Part shown: positions 1-6,994 of the stretch, piece by piece
Position numbering within the stretch: position 1 is the first letter of the stretch
How the letters are laid out: each line of letters starts with the position of its first letter
Source of the DNA: Bacillota bacterium
GTDB lineage: Bacteria > Bacillota > Dethiobacteria > Dethiobacterales > Dethiobacteraceae
Assembly (NCBI GenBank): GCA_018725565.1
Contig: QLUR01000025.1
Location: forward strand, 1 to 40,085
DNA: 40,085 nt
Direction: 5' to 3'
Made by a program: the position numbers and the translations under genes
Notes under the pieces: model-generated
What the model was told of the DNA's origin: nothing
The model's database searches: none
Seen by the model: the letters and a program-made list of their open reading frames with translations, nothing else

Positions 1-2
1 AT

Positions 3-404
3 TTGTACGCTTACCCGGCAATATTCGATTATGCCGATGACGGGATATCTATTTTTTTCCCCGACCTGCCTGGTTGTTTGCCTTGCGCCCATACCACAGA
101 GGAGGCGATCCACAATGCAAAAGAAGCGCTGGCGCTTCACCTCTACGGGATGGAACACGACGGTGATCCAATTCCCGAACCGACGCCGATAAATAAGCTG
201 CAATTTGAAAACAATCAAATACCGATATTAATCGAAGCGTATATGCCTATGTATCGCGAGGCTATCGAAAACAGCTATGTGAGGAAGAATGTGACCTTAC
301 CCGCGTGGCTGGAAAGGATAGCTGAGGCGAAAGGCCTGAATTTCTCCCATATCCTGCAAAATGCCTTAAAAGAACGACTGGGAGCCAAAGAAGGGAAGCT
401 TTAG
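3..404 (+). CDS. HicB-family antitoxin (5' end probably cut by window edge)
   Basis: The protein has the HicB partial RNase-H-like fold at its N terminus: a tyrosine-rich first strand, then ISIFFPDLPGC, then an HTTEEA helix, covering about residues 1-60. The C-terminal 45 residues (LPAWLERIAEAKGLNFSHIL) look like the ribbon-helix-helix or helix-turn-helix DNA-binding part that HicB antitoxins use for autoregulation. HicB proteins normally neutralise a HicA mRNA interferase encoded directly upstream, but that position lies outside the window. The first codon available is TTG at base 3, and homologues usually have a few more residues, so the true start may be off the edge. No HicA-like gene follows. 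The family call is firm; the functional pairing is inference. Confidence 0.8.
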   Translation: MYAYPAIFDYADDGISIFFPDLPGCLPCAHTTEEAIHNAKEALALHLYGMEHDGDPIPEPTPINKLQFENNQIPILIEAYMPMYREAIENSYVRKNVTLPAWLERIAEAKGLNFSHILQNALKERLGAKEGKL

Positions 405-436
405 ACAGATAAGGCAGTTAATTAACAAATGAAGCG

Positions 437-559
437 ATGGAAGCATTTGTAGGTGAATGCGCCAATTTTCACGTTGAACCTGTCAGCCACCCGGTCATGC
501 TGGAGGCCGAAGTATTGCTTTTGCAATACGGCAAATGCCATGGGCGCTCAAACTTTTAA
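437..559 (+). pseudogene. possible gene remnant, unidentified 40-codon frame
   Basis: The stretch from 405 to 620 has no recognisable gene. An ATG at 437 opens a 40-codon frame (beginning MEAFVGECANFHVEP) ending at TAA 557-559. A second short open stretch near 570-620 ends with DLPET before a stop. The composition looks protein-like rather than random, but there is no good ribosome binding site and I recognise no family. It could be a decayed gene or a chance frame. Confidence 0.2.
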
Positions 560-620
560 TCCGCTGGCTTAGAAGATACGGGTACGGCTCTGCAGAATCT
601 GATGGACTTGCCTGAGACAT

Positions 621-652
621 AACAGGCGGGAGGCTTGCGCCTCCCGCCTGTT
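621..652. terminator. strong hairpin terminator between converging genes
   Basis: A perfect 14-bp inverted repeat (arms 621-634 and 639-652, loop TTGC) is followed on the plus strand by a T-rich run at 651-660. It lies between the end of the HicB region and the converging surface-protein cluster, so it can serve as a plus-strand terminator. The minus-strand side has little T-run but the same stem, so partial bidirectional action is possible. Confidence 0.8.
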
Positions 653-692
653 CTTCCTTTAGAGCAGCCTGTGTGTCATGGTGTAGTTACGG

Positions 693-1352
693 TCAGGGGT
701 TGTTTCTCGTCTGTTCGGCAAAGACGTTGAAGCTGACCACCGGCACAATGCCCTGCAGGTCGTTACCCGCGTTGATGTTCATGGTCACTTCATAGACCAG
801 TCCCACCCCGGGCGCCATCCAGGGCGGCGCACCTGGGGCAAGAGGCGAGATAACCGGCTTGTAGGTAGCAGGCTGCGGGCCGGTCAGCAACGGGGCAAGC
901 GGACCGTTATACAAAACATTCGCAGGCTGCCCCAGCACAAAGATTCTTACATTCATATTACCGGCAAAAGATGCCGCCAGGATCGGGGTTGCCGCCGGCG
1001 GGGCGCCGTTGATAGAGGTAATCTCCGCCGAAACCTGGTGCAGGCGCACCTGCAGCGAGCCTGGGTTGCGCACGCTTAGGCTGCGGGACACTGTGCGGCC
1101 CGGCCACCACAGACCGGTTGGATTCAAAGGGTCCTGTCCTTGTGCCGCAATTCCTTCAGCATCAGTGGTGTAAAACATCGGGCCGGGGATAGGGTCGCCT
1201 AGCGTTCGGTGAGCATAAATATCCACCGTGCCGGCGGTAAAGTTATTGCCCGCATTAAGTGCCGTGTCGGTGAAGAGGGCCATGGTGGCGCCGCCAACCA
1301 GCGCGGCAGTAAGCACCACTGTTAAAACGAGCAGAAAGATTTTTGTTTTCAT
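693..1352 (-). CDS. TasA/camelysin-like SipW-dependent secreted protein
   Basis: About 219 residues. The N terminus has a short basic start, a hydrophobic stretch and the SipW-type signature ALVGGATMALFTDT, followed by the family's conserved N-x-FTAGTVDI segment. The rest is a beta-rich, proline- and alanine-rich domain ending in VSFNVFAEQTRNNP, as in TasA/CalY fibre-forming or surface-associated proteins. ATG at 1352 was chosen over TTG at 1355; both follow AAAGGAGG. The central part diverges from the next two paralogues: a longer loop replaces the NMAPGDTYNG block. It is the last gene of the cluster and ends before the hairpin at 621-652. Family membership is clear; whether it forms fibres is inference. 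Confidence 0.8.
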   Translation of the reverse strand: MKTKIFLLVLTVVLTAALVGGATMALFTDTALNAGNNFTAGTVDIYAHRTLGDPIPGPMFYTTDAEGIAAQGQDPLNPTGLWWPGRTVSRSLSVRNPGSLQVRLHQVSAEITSINGAPPAATPILAASFAGNMNVRIFVLGQPANVLYNGPLAPLLTGPQPATYKPVISPLAPGAPPWMAPGVGLVYEVTMNINAGNDLQGIVPVVSFNVFAEQTRNNP

Positions 1353-1431
1353 CAAGATGTTCCTCCTTTCCTTGTCGGCATTGCGACAGGATTAAGGCGC
1401 AGTTTAAGCTAGTTCATGATGCAGGTTACTG

Positions 1432-1902
1432 CTACGGCAATGGGTTATTGGCTGTCTGCACGGCACTGATGGTGAAGTCAACGGTGCCGACGTCACCCTG
1501 ATAATCATTGCCCGCGCCAATCGGCAGGGCTACGGTGAAACTAACGGCAGCCGAAGCTCCCGGAGCAAGGACGACGTTTTGGTCATCGCCAAGTCCGCCG
1601 ACTACAGCGGGAGTGGGGCCGCCAAACAGAGCGCCAGCCGCCGCGGCCGATACACTATAGCGCAGTTCCAGTGTGCCGGCGTTTCTGACAGTAAAGCTGC
1701 CGTTGTAGGTGTCGCCAGGCGCCATGTTTGTGATAGCTACCGGCACGGCAGGTACCGCGCCTACTTCAACATCCACCGTCCCAGCCGTAAAGGTGTTGCC
1801 TGCGTTGGCCGCCGTGTCGGTAAAGAGGGCCATGGTGGCGCCGCCGACGAGGGCAGCGGCCAAAGCGATAACCAGCATACTCATAAACATTTTTGTTTTC
1901 AT
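1432..1902 (-). CDS. TasA/camelysin-like SipW-dependent secreted protein, downstream of c-di-GMP riboswitch
   Basis: 156 residues. The signal segment ends in ALVGGATMALFTDT, followed by FTAGTVDVEVG, the block NMAPGDTYNGSFTVRNAGTL and a final GNDYQGDVGTVDFTISAVQ, all typical of the TasA/CalY family (Peptidase_M73-type domain). ATG at 1902 is set by GGAGG ten bases upstream; the frame stays open farther upstream, but that part lies within the riboswitch leader and is not coding. It is near-identical in large blocks to the N-terminal half of the next gene at 2126-3091. The expected product is a secreted surface or matrix protein processed by the SipW-like peptidase at 3169-3783. The riboswitch upstream suggests expression responds to cyclic di-GMP. 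Confidence 0.85.
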   Translation of the reverse strand: MKTKMFMSMLVIALAAALVGGATMALFTDTAANAGNTFTAGTVDVEVGAVPAVPVAITNMAPGDTYNGSFTVRNAGTLELRYSVSAAAAGALFGGPTPAVVGGLGDDQNVVLAPGASAAVSFTVALPIGAGNDYQGDVGTVDFTISAVQTANNPLP

Positions 1903-1970
1903 TTTTTTCAAACCTCCGGTTTTATTTTTTTTTGGCATTTTTGGCGTACTAGCGGCACGCCGCGCCCGCT

Positions 1971-2050
1971 CCGGGCAGCCAGGCTGCCTTAAATATTTTA
2001 AGGCCCAGCGGCTTTGCGTCACTGCCTCACGGCAGTTTTGCTCTTAGCCG
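1971..2050 (-). promoter_or_regulatory. c-di-GMP-I (GEMM-I) riboswitch aptamer
   Basis: Read on the minus strand from 2050, the sequence shows the GEMM-I landmarks in order. There is a GCAAA segment, a hairpin CTGCC-GTGA-GGCAG with a GNRA tetraloop, and the invariant core TGACGCAAAGCC. A second hairpin follows (GGGCCTT, A/T-rich loop, AAGGC), carrying AGCC plus the tetraloop-receptor side GGCAGCCTGGCTGCCCG. This matches the class consensus closely. It sits about 70 nt upstream of the TasA-like start at 1902. No T-run terminator follows: the region to the ribosome binding site is A-rich. The CCGGAGG Shine-Dalgarno may instead be controlled by pairing with the CCCGG at the aptamer's 3' side (inference). 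Confidence 0.85.
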
Positions 2051-2125
2051 GTAAACAACAACTATCGGTCCACGGTTCGAGAAACTATCCCCTGAATTAC
2101 CTCCCTTCCATAAAGCGCCAATTTA

Positions 2126-3091
2126 TTACTGTATTACATTGGCATCAAACAGGGCCACGCTGGGCAAAGAATCGTCATTAACATTTCTTACCCTGAGTGA
2201 CAAGGTGTAAACACCGGCGACCGGCGCCGTCCAGCTCCAGGATTCCCAGGCGCTCTGGCCGTAATTCCCGACAACGGCGACGGACTTTGCCCAGGGGGTA
2301 GCCAAGGGACCACCGCTGATAATAACGACCGCCGCATCATCGTTGAATGGGAGATAATCAACGGCATCAAACGCCGCCCTGCCGGCAAGCGTCTGCCCGG
2401 CGCTTAAAACAACGGCCTGACTTACTTCCGTGTATACGTCTTCTGCACCGGCGTGTAACACCGCGAAATGCCCACCTTCGGACGCAGTATAAATCGGGCC
2501 TCCACCACCATCTGCTTGATAGGTCGTGACAACTTGCGCCAATTCCGGGAAATTAACATTCCAGCCAGTGAAGTTGCCGGCTTCAAACCCGCCGTTTACC
2601 AGCGCGTTAAGCGGGTTATTGGCTGTCTGCACGGCATTGATGGTGAAGTTGACGGTGCCGACGTCACCCTGATAATCATTGCCCGCCGTAAGCGGCAGAT
2701 ATACAGTGAAGGCGACGGTGGCCAAACCGCCAGGAGCTAGAACAACGTTTGTGTGGTTTGCGGTTAAGGCAACCACCGCTGGAGTATTACCGGGAGCGAC
2801 ACCTTGAACCGCAAACAGGGGTCCAGCCGTCGCGGCCGATACACTATAGCGCAGCTCCAGCGTGCCGGCGTTTCTGACGGTAAAACTGCCGTTGTAGGTG
2901 TCGCCAGGCGCCATATTATAAACATGCACAGGAACCGTCGGGTCGTCACCTACTTCAATGTCCACCGTGCCGGCGGTGAAGGCGTTGCCGGCATTGGTTA
3001 CCGAGTCGGTAAAGAGGGCCATGGTGGCGCCGCCGACCAGCGCGGCAAGCAGAATCAATACGCTCATGCCTGCAAGTAGTTTTTTCTGCAT
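2126..3091 (-). CDS. TasA/camelysin-like protein fused to a C-terminal jelly-roll-type domain
   Basis: 321 residues in two parts. Residues 1-160 are a SipW-type signal (ALVGGATMALFTDS) plus a TasA/CalY domain sharing NMAPGDTYNGSFTVRNAGTL and YQGDVGTVNFTINAVQ with the paralogue downstream. Residues 161-321 begin NALVNGGFEAGNFTGWNV, the usual opening of CBM_4_9-like beta-sandwich modules, and end LSLRVRNVNDDSLPSVALFDANV, consistent with a carbohydrate- or ligand-binding jelly roll. The start is fixed by AAAGGAGG eight bases before ATG. The fusion suggests a matrix subunit bearing an adhesive or glycan-binding module. The architecture is read from sequence; binding is inferred. Confidence 0.82.
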   Translation of the reverse strand: MQKKLLAGMSVLILLAALVGGATMALFTDSVTNAGNAFTAGTVDIEVGDDPTVPVHVYNMAPGDTYNGSFTVRNAGTLELRYSVSAATAGPLFAVQGVAPGNTPAVVALTANHTNVVLAPGGLATVAFTVYLPLTAGNDYQGDVGTVNFTINAVQTANNPLNALVNGGFEAGNFTGWNVNFPELAQVVTTYQADGGGGPIYTASEGGHFAVLHAGAEDVYTEVSQAVVLSAGQTLAGRAAFDAVDYLPFNDDAAVVIISGGPLATPWAKSVAVVGNYGQSAWESWSWTAPVAGVYTLSLRVRNVNDDSLPSVALFDANVIQ

Positions 3092-3168
3092 TTTTCATCC
3101 TCCTTTCTCAAATTTTCTTGCTAACTCACATTCTTCAGCGCCTTGCTTTAGCACGACTGCTTTACCCG

Positions 3169-3783
3169 CTAGCCTCCCCCCTTCAACTGCTTTTCTCTTT
3201 CCAAAACCTGCGCGTAGCGGAAAAGCTTGCGCAGCTCAGAAGCGATAATCAGCAGCGCCGGAAGAATGACCAGCAGCAATATTCCCCTTTCGGTCCTGAC
3301 AAAGCTGAACAGGTAGCCGAAATACGGCACACTGTGCTGCACGCGGCCGATCAGGTTGCCGCCCGGCAGCGGCAGCGGGTCGTCGGCATCGTTGGCGTCG
3401 CCGCGGGTGATGAAGCTTGGCGGCTCAGTCGGCAAGACCTGCATGACCCGGTGCGTGACAATGGTCTCCGCCTTCTCAGGGTCCGGGTCGCGGTAAGTGA
3501 TAATGTCGCCGGCCCGCACTTCCATCGGCTCAAGCGGCCGTACCAGCACGATGCTGCCGAGCTCAAAAGTTGGGCTCATGCTGCCGCCCTCGACAATGTA
3601 GAGCTGGTACCCGGCCACGGCGGGGGTGCCGCCGGTGAAGCGGCTCTGCAGGAGGAAAAAGACCAGCGCCGCCATCAGCAGCAGTACGCAGGCGAAAACC
3701 AGGTTTCCGGCGAGGCGGAGGATTTTGCGGGCCATGGAGTGCGCCGCTGGTTGTTTAGCTGCTGCTGTCTGTGCTGTTTCCAT
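3169..3783 (-). CDS. sipW: SipW-type (ER/archaeal-type) signal peptidase I
   Basis: 204 residues from ATG 3783, which has GGGGGAGG eight bases upstream; an in-frame ATG at 3804 lacks such a site. One membrane segment lies at about residues 25-47 and a second near the C terminus (GILLLVILPALLIIAS). The catalytic serine is in GGSMSPTF. The usual bacterial lysine is replaced by histidine in ETIVTHRV, and FITRGDANDADDP forms box E with the acidic residues, so this is the Ser-His ER-type peptidase. Family members process TasA-like precursors, and four candidate substrates surround it. The first 10 codons overlap the 3' end of the gene upstream, implying translational coupling. Confidence 0.9.
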   Translation of the reverse strand: METAQTAAAKQPAAHSMARKILRLAGNLVFACVLLLMAALVFFLLQSRFTGGTPAVAGYQLYIVEGGSMSPTFELGSIVLVRPLEPMEVRAGDIITYRDPDPEKAETIVTHRVMQVLPTEPPSFITRGDANDADDPLPLPGGNLIGRVQHSVPYFGYLFSFVRTERGILLLVILPALLIIASELRKLFRYAQVLEREKQLKGGG

Positions 3784-4843
3784 CACTGCTGCCTCCCCCG
3801 TCATTGACTCCGGCGCTTCCCGGTTCCCCGCCGTCAGGCCCGTTGCTCAGTTGACCTGCGCTTTCACTGCCGTCATCGCTTTGGTCCATATCCTTATTAA
3901 TACTTTCAGAATCACCAGTTTTGCCGTCAGCGCCGTCGCTCTTATTGCTCTGCCCCTGCCCGGCATTTTCATTATCGTTGCCCTTATTTTCTTCATCTTT
4001 GCTATCTTTTTCTTTGTCAACCGGGACCGCCGGCTGGCCGCCGTGGTCAGCGCCGGTTTGTTCGTCCGTGGAAACTGCGTCGTCTGTTAGCTGTTGCTCC
4101 GTTTTATCAGCCTTGTTGCCGTCGCCGTCGGGTTTGTCAGTTATCTTCTCCTTTGGGCTTTTCATCTTTAATTTTTCTTCGGGGTTTTCATACACCGTTC
4201 CATAAACTGTATCGCTTACCGTGCTTTCTTGGCTTTTCTTTTTGTTGACAGGCGGTGCGGCCAGGCCCAGCCGGGCGGGGATTTCCGCGATAATAAAGCA
4301 GTTTAGCGCTGTAAGGTACAGCATGCCCTGGTATTCGCCGGGCTGGGCGTCCGGGCCGGTGTCCAGCTTAAAGTCCAGGACAGCCTGCCTGCCCGGCGCT
4401 AAGCTTACAGGACCTGCCTGCTTAAAGAACGGCGCCAGGACCCCGCAGAAATGCCAATCCAGGGTAAGCAGGCGGTCGCCGATATTGCTGACGACCAAAA
4501 CCGAAGGGAAGTTTCTGTTGTTGCCGGCGGGATAGGTGCCAAAATCCAGGTAAATCTGTCCGCCGACGGTTTGCGCCACATCGAAGGCCGGACCCGGGTT
4601 GCCCGGGCTGTTGTTCGTATTGCTGTTGCCGGGCGCCAGCGCCAGGTTGTCGGCAAAGGTGGTGGCGCGGAAAGTATGCGGTTCTGCTTCGGCGCGGTCG
4701 GTGAAGTAGGCGCGGGTGGCCGGGAGCAGCAGCGGAAAACAAAACAGGACTACGACTGATACCAGCCAGCCCGCTGCGCGGAGCTTACTTATGTACCCTT
4801 GCCGGCGCCTGTGGCGCTGCCGGCGCTGCTGCAACCTGTTCAT
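3755..4843 (-). CDS. SipW-type-leader surface protein with long acidic low-complexity tail
   Basis: 362 residues. A very basic start (RQRHRRRQG) precedes a hydrophobic segment and ATRAYFTDRAEAE, which resembles SipW-dependent leaders. Residues about 50-195 form a beta-rich domain with repeated statements such as FPSVLVVSNIGDRLLTLDWH and LAPGRQAVLDFKL, similar in layout to TasA-like or Ig-like fibre domains. From about residue 200 onward the chain is a hydrophilic tail rich in Asp, Glu, Lys, Ser, Gly and Asn with no predicted fold, ending in SSDGNSTDSSS. ATG 4843 has AAGGGAGGG upstream. It overlaps sipW by about 29 bases. It may act as a cell-wall-spanning anchor or assembly factor; that is inference. 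Confidence 0.7.
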   Translation of the reverse strand: MNRLQQRRQRHRRRQGYISKLRAAGWLVSVVVLFCFPLLLPATRAYFTDRAEAEPHTFRATTFADNLALAPGNSNTNNSPGNPGPAFDVAQTVGGQIYLDFGTYPAGNNRNFPSVLVVSNIGDRLLTLDWHFCGVLAPFFKQAGPVSLAPGRQAVLDFKLDTGPDAQPGEYQGMLYLTALNCFIIAEIPARLGLAAPPVNKKKSQESTVSDTVYGTVYENPEEKLKMKSPKEKITDKPDGDGNKADKTEQQLTDDAVSTDEQTGADHGGQPAVPVDKEKDSKDEENKGNDNENAGQGQSNKSDGADGKTGDSESINKDMDQSDDGSESAGQLSNGPDGGEPGSAGVNDGGGSSDGNSTDSSS

Positions 4844-4905
4844 CAGCTACCCTCCCTTGCTTTGTGCTTGGGCCTGAAACTAAACTTCCCTTGTTTAACT
4901 GTAAG

Positions 4906-5193
4906 TCACCCTGGCTGTCGTTGCCCAGGGATCGGGCTCTTGGTTTCAACTGTTCCACGCGGCTCTGTCTCCCAGGAGCGCGTTTCCTGCTTGTCCTCCG
5001 GGGCAGCTGTTTTCTCCAGCGCTTCGTCCATTAACCGGAGCATTTCCAGCATGCTCCGGAAGGAACAGGTTTTTTGGCCTTCCAGCCACTGGATAGTGCC
5101 CTGCCAGCAGTTGTCTTGCCGGAATTTTATCTGTATCAAAAACGACTGGCCCCTGGCGTGCCGTTTGTGGTTTGCTGCCTGGCTGTTCGCCAC
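4906..5193 (-). CDS. small conserved protein, first gene of the TasA/SipW cluster
   Basis: 95 residues from GTG 5193, which has AGGGGG seven bases upstream. A longer reading from 5301 has no such site and its extra residues look non-coding. The core, about residues 15-55, reads FLIQIKFRQDNCWQGTIQWLEGQ followed by KTCSFRSMLEMLRLMDEAL (broken here for length). This resembles a short domain seen in many small Firmicute proteins, with a beta hairpin containing W-QG-I-WLEG and a helix of FRS-LE-L-LMDEAL pattern. The tail is polar and proline-rich. No signal peptide is visible, so it is probably cytoplasmic. I know no function; its place at the head of the cluster hints at a regulatory or accessory role. 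Confidence 0.65.
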   Translation of the reverse strand: MANSQAANHKRHARGQSFLIQIKFRQDNCWQGTIQWLEGQKTCSFRSMLEMLRLMDEALEKTAAPEDKQETRSWETEPRGTVETKSPIPGQRQPG

Positions 5194-5319
5194 TTTTTTG
5201 CCCCCTGCCCTGGACTGACTCCGAATGTGTGCAAAATATATACCGCACCCTATGTACTGCTGCCGCTTTACGGGGCTTACCGGATTAAATTGCCGGACCA
5301 TGTCTGCGAATCGTTGACA

Positions 5320-5347
5320 AACATAGCATAGCAGCGTGCGGTCTCAA
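5320..5347 (-). promoter_or_regulatory. candidate sigma-A promoter for the TasA/SipW cluster
   Basis: On the minus strand TTGAGA (5347-5342) is separated by 16 nt from TATGTT (5325-5320), which is preceded by TGC, an extended -10. It lies about 125 nt upstream of the first gene's GTG. The match is moderate and the assignment tentative. Confidence 0.4.
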
Positions 5348-5363
5348 ACCGGAAACATGTCAA

Positions 5364-5404
5364 TAATAAACAGATGACGGTCTGGTGACAGACTAATAAC
5401 AGAT
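5364..5404 (-). repeat. two direct repeats flanking a small inverted repeat upstream of the TasA/SipW cluster
   Basis: On the plus strand TAATAAACAGAT (5364-5375) recurs as TAATAACAGAT (5394-5404), start to start 30 bases apart. Between them GTCTG-GTGA-CAGAC (5380-5393) forms a 5-bp inverted repeat. The pair sits just upstream of the candidate promoter at 5320-5347. SARP-type regulators bind direct repeats next to the -35 box, and one is encoded next door, so these are possible binding sites (inference). Confidence 0.4.
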
Positions 5405-5424
5405 AAGCAGGCGCGCCAAAGCAT

Positions 5425-5456
5425 AAAACCGCGGGTCTTTGCGGACCAGCGGTTTT
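5425..5456 (-). terminator. terminator of the BTAD-regulator gene
   Basis: Arms AAAACCGC and GCGGTTTT enclose a further GGTC/GACC pairing after one mismatch. The hairpin starts about 20 bases past the stop codon of the regulator gene and ends in TTTT on either strand. It is a standard intrinsic terminator insulating the regulator from the surface-protein cluster. Confidence 0.75.
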
Positions 5457-5474
5457 ATTGGGTGTTGCTATGTA

Positions 5475-6689
5475 TCAGGACTGTCCGGAGGAGCTTAAGG
5501 GCTGCAGCCGGCTTTTCAGCAGCAGCTCCCGGTCTTTAAGGCCGGCGGCCAGGCGCTGCAGGATGCGCTGACCTTGCTCCGTGGTGGTGTTCGGTAACAG
5601 GGCCATAAACTGCTGCTGGCCAAAGCGGCAGAACACGTCGCTTTTACGCAGGGTGTCCTGCAAAACCTCCTGCAAGGCGGTCATGTAATTCTGCCTCTGT
5701 TTTGCCGTTTCGCCGCTGAAGTCGGCGGAGGTTACGGCTAAGAGGGCTAGCAGCCCCGACTGGTTGTTTCTATCCGCGCGGCGGATTTCCAGGTTGCAGA
5801 CGATATTAAAAAATTCCGGATCGCAAAGAAAAGCGCCGATAGCCTGCTGTCTGTCTTGCATGGTCTGCCTGAATGCGGAAAAATCAAGGACGTCGCCGCC
5901 GTCGCCGTTACGCTCCTGGATGATCCGGAGCATCCGTTTCATGGCCAGGGAGGGCTTCAAGGACATTTCCCGATAAAAGACAGCCGTGACATTCTCATAA
6001 TGCCATTTGGCTTGCGCTACTTTCCCTTCGCCCAGTAAGGCCTCCAGCAACAGCAGGTGCAGTTCTTCCTCAAAATAGTCAATCAGCAGCGCCCTGGTTA
6101 TTTCCTCCACAATTTCTGCATGAGCCTGTGTTTCTTTAAGCACCAGGGCCAGGTCGACAACACTTTGCAGATACAAGCGGCGGTAGTGGCTTCTGAGGGG
6201 TATCAACCAGTCGCTGTAAGCGCATTCTGGCAGCAAGTCGCCTTTATACAGCGCAAGCCCCTGCCTGTACAGGGTCACCGCTTCCTGCGCCAACCCCTGT
6301 TTTGCGGCCTTGCGGGCCTGGCGGCAGCTGGCTTCGAATTCGGTTATATCAAGCCATAAATCCTGGTGGCGGTTGAAAGTATACCCGCCCTGGTTAAATT
6401 TTATTAAATCCACTCCGCCGCCCAGCAGGCTGCGCAGACGGTAGATCAGGGTACGGACGGCGCTTTTGGGGTCTTCATAGGGCTGCTCCGGCCACAACTG
6501 CTCCGCGATAACCTCCGGGAGCAGGATACGGTCGTGGTTAACCAGCAAATATTTGAATAACTCCCATACTTTCCGCGAGCGGCCGTGTGATTCGCAGAGG
6601 TAGGTGTCGCCGTTTATTACCACAAAATGGCCTAAAGTAAAGACTTTGAGCTGCTTCGCTGCATCCGCAGAGAAAAACTTGGCCTCCAT
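5475..6689 (-). CDS. SARP/BTAD-type transcriptional regulator with degenerate GGDEF domain
   Basis: 404 residues from ATG 6689, set by GGAGGAG five bases upstream; the open frame continues upstream but crosses the promoter at 6770-6798. Residues about 10-105 are an OmpR-type winged helix (FTLGHFVVINGDTYL ... SAVRTLIYRLRSLLG). Residues about 115-265 are a bacterial transcriptional activation domain made of TPR-like helices (ALYKGDLLPECAYSDWLIPLR). The C-terminal portion, about 275-390, has GGDEF-family layout (LRKSDVFCRFGQQQFMALLP then NTTTEQGQRILQRL), but the catalytic GGDEF motif is replaced by GQQQF. It is therefore unlikely to be an active diguanylate cyclase and may bind a nucleotide as a sensor. 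It probably regulates the adjacent surface-protein cluster or another target; no direct evidence is visible. Confidence 0.82.
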   Translation of the reverse strand: MEAKFFSADAAKQLKVFTLGHFVVINGDTYLCESHGRSRKVWELFKYLLVNHDRILLPEVIAEQLWPEQPYEDPKSAVRTLIYRLRSLLGGGVDLIKFNQGGYTFNRHQDLWLDITEFEASCRQARKAAKQGLAQEAVTLYRQGLALYKGDLLPECAYSDWLIPLRSHYRRLYLQSVVDLALVLKETQAHAEIVEEITRALLIDYFEEELHLLLLEALLGEGKVAQAKWHYENVTAVFYREMSLKPSLAMKRMLRIIQERNGDGGDVLDFSAFRQTMQDRQQAIGAFLCDPEFFNIVCNLEIRRADRNNQSGLLALLAVTSADFSGETAKQRQNYMTALQEVLQDTLRKSDVFCRFGQQQFMALLPNTTTEQGQRILQRLAAGLKDRELLLKSRLQPLSSSGQS

Positions 6690-6769
6690 CTTGCTCCTCC
6701 AGTTCAACAGAAAAGCTTTGTTGGACGAAGTTTTACAGAGTGTCGCTGCGTCTTCTTTAGGTAATGTTA

Positions 6770-6798
6770 ATGATACCATGAAAATGTTAATTATGCAA
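6770..6798 (-). promoter_or_regulatory. sigma-A promoter of the BTAD-regulator gene
   Basis: On the minus strand TTGCAT (6798-6793) and TATCAT (6775-6770) are separated by exactly 17 nt. The predicted start leaves a leader of about 75 nt before the ATG at 6689. The remaining bases to 6970 show nothing else I can name. Confidence 0.6.
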
Positions 6799-6970
6799 AA
6801 CATTCTTGAAGCCCGGTGGTTGACAGAAAAAAGTCGAGCCACCGACAGCAGGTGCTCAAGCAGATGCCAGGTTGTCAGGGCTGTTTTTGGCGTCACCCGG
6901 GAGATTGCTTTGACGAAAGCATATGCGATTGGGCGCAGGGCGGTCTTTCGTGACCGAGGTGAAGAGAAGC

Positions 6971-6994
6971 AGGCCGGCCCTTTTGGGCCGGCCT
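6971..6994 (-). terminator. hairpin terminator after the metallo-hydrolase gene
   Basis: A perfect 10-bp GC-rich stem (AGGCCGGCCC / GGGCCGGCCT) has a 4-base loop and begins directly at the stop codon of the gene at 6995. The trailing run on the minus strand is only pyrimidine-rich (GCTTCTCTTC), so efficiency is uncertain. Confidence 0.6.

Noticed and set aside
1579-1992. Plus-strand open frames opposite the TasA-like genes
   Set aside because: They are antisense to clear genes, and the 3' part crosses the riboswitch; no ribosome site or family resemblance.
3118-3807. Long plus-strand open frame opposite sipW
   Set aside because: The composition mirrors the real gene on the other strand; sipW motifs and ribosome site are decisive.
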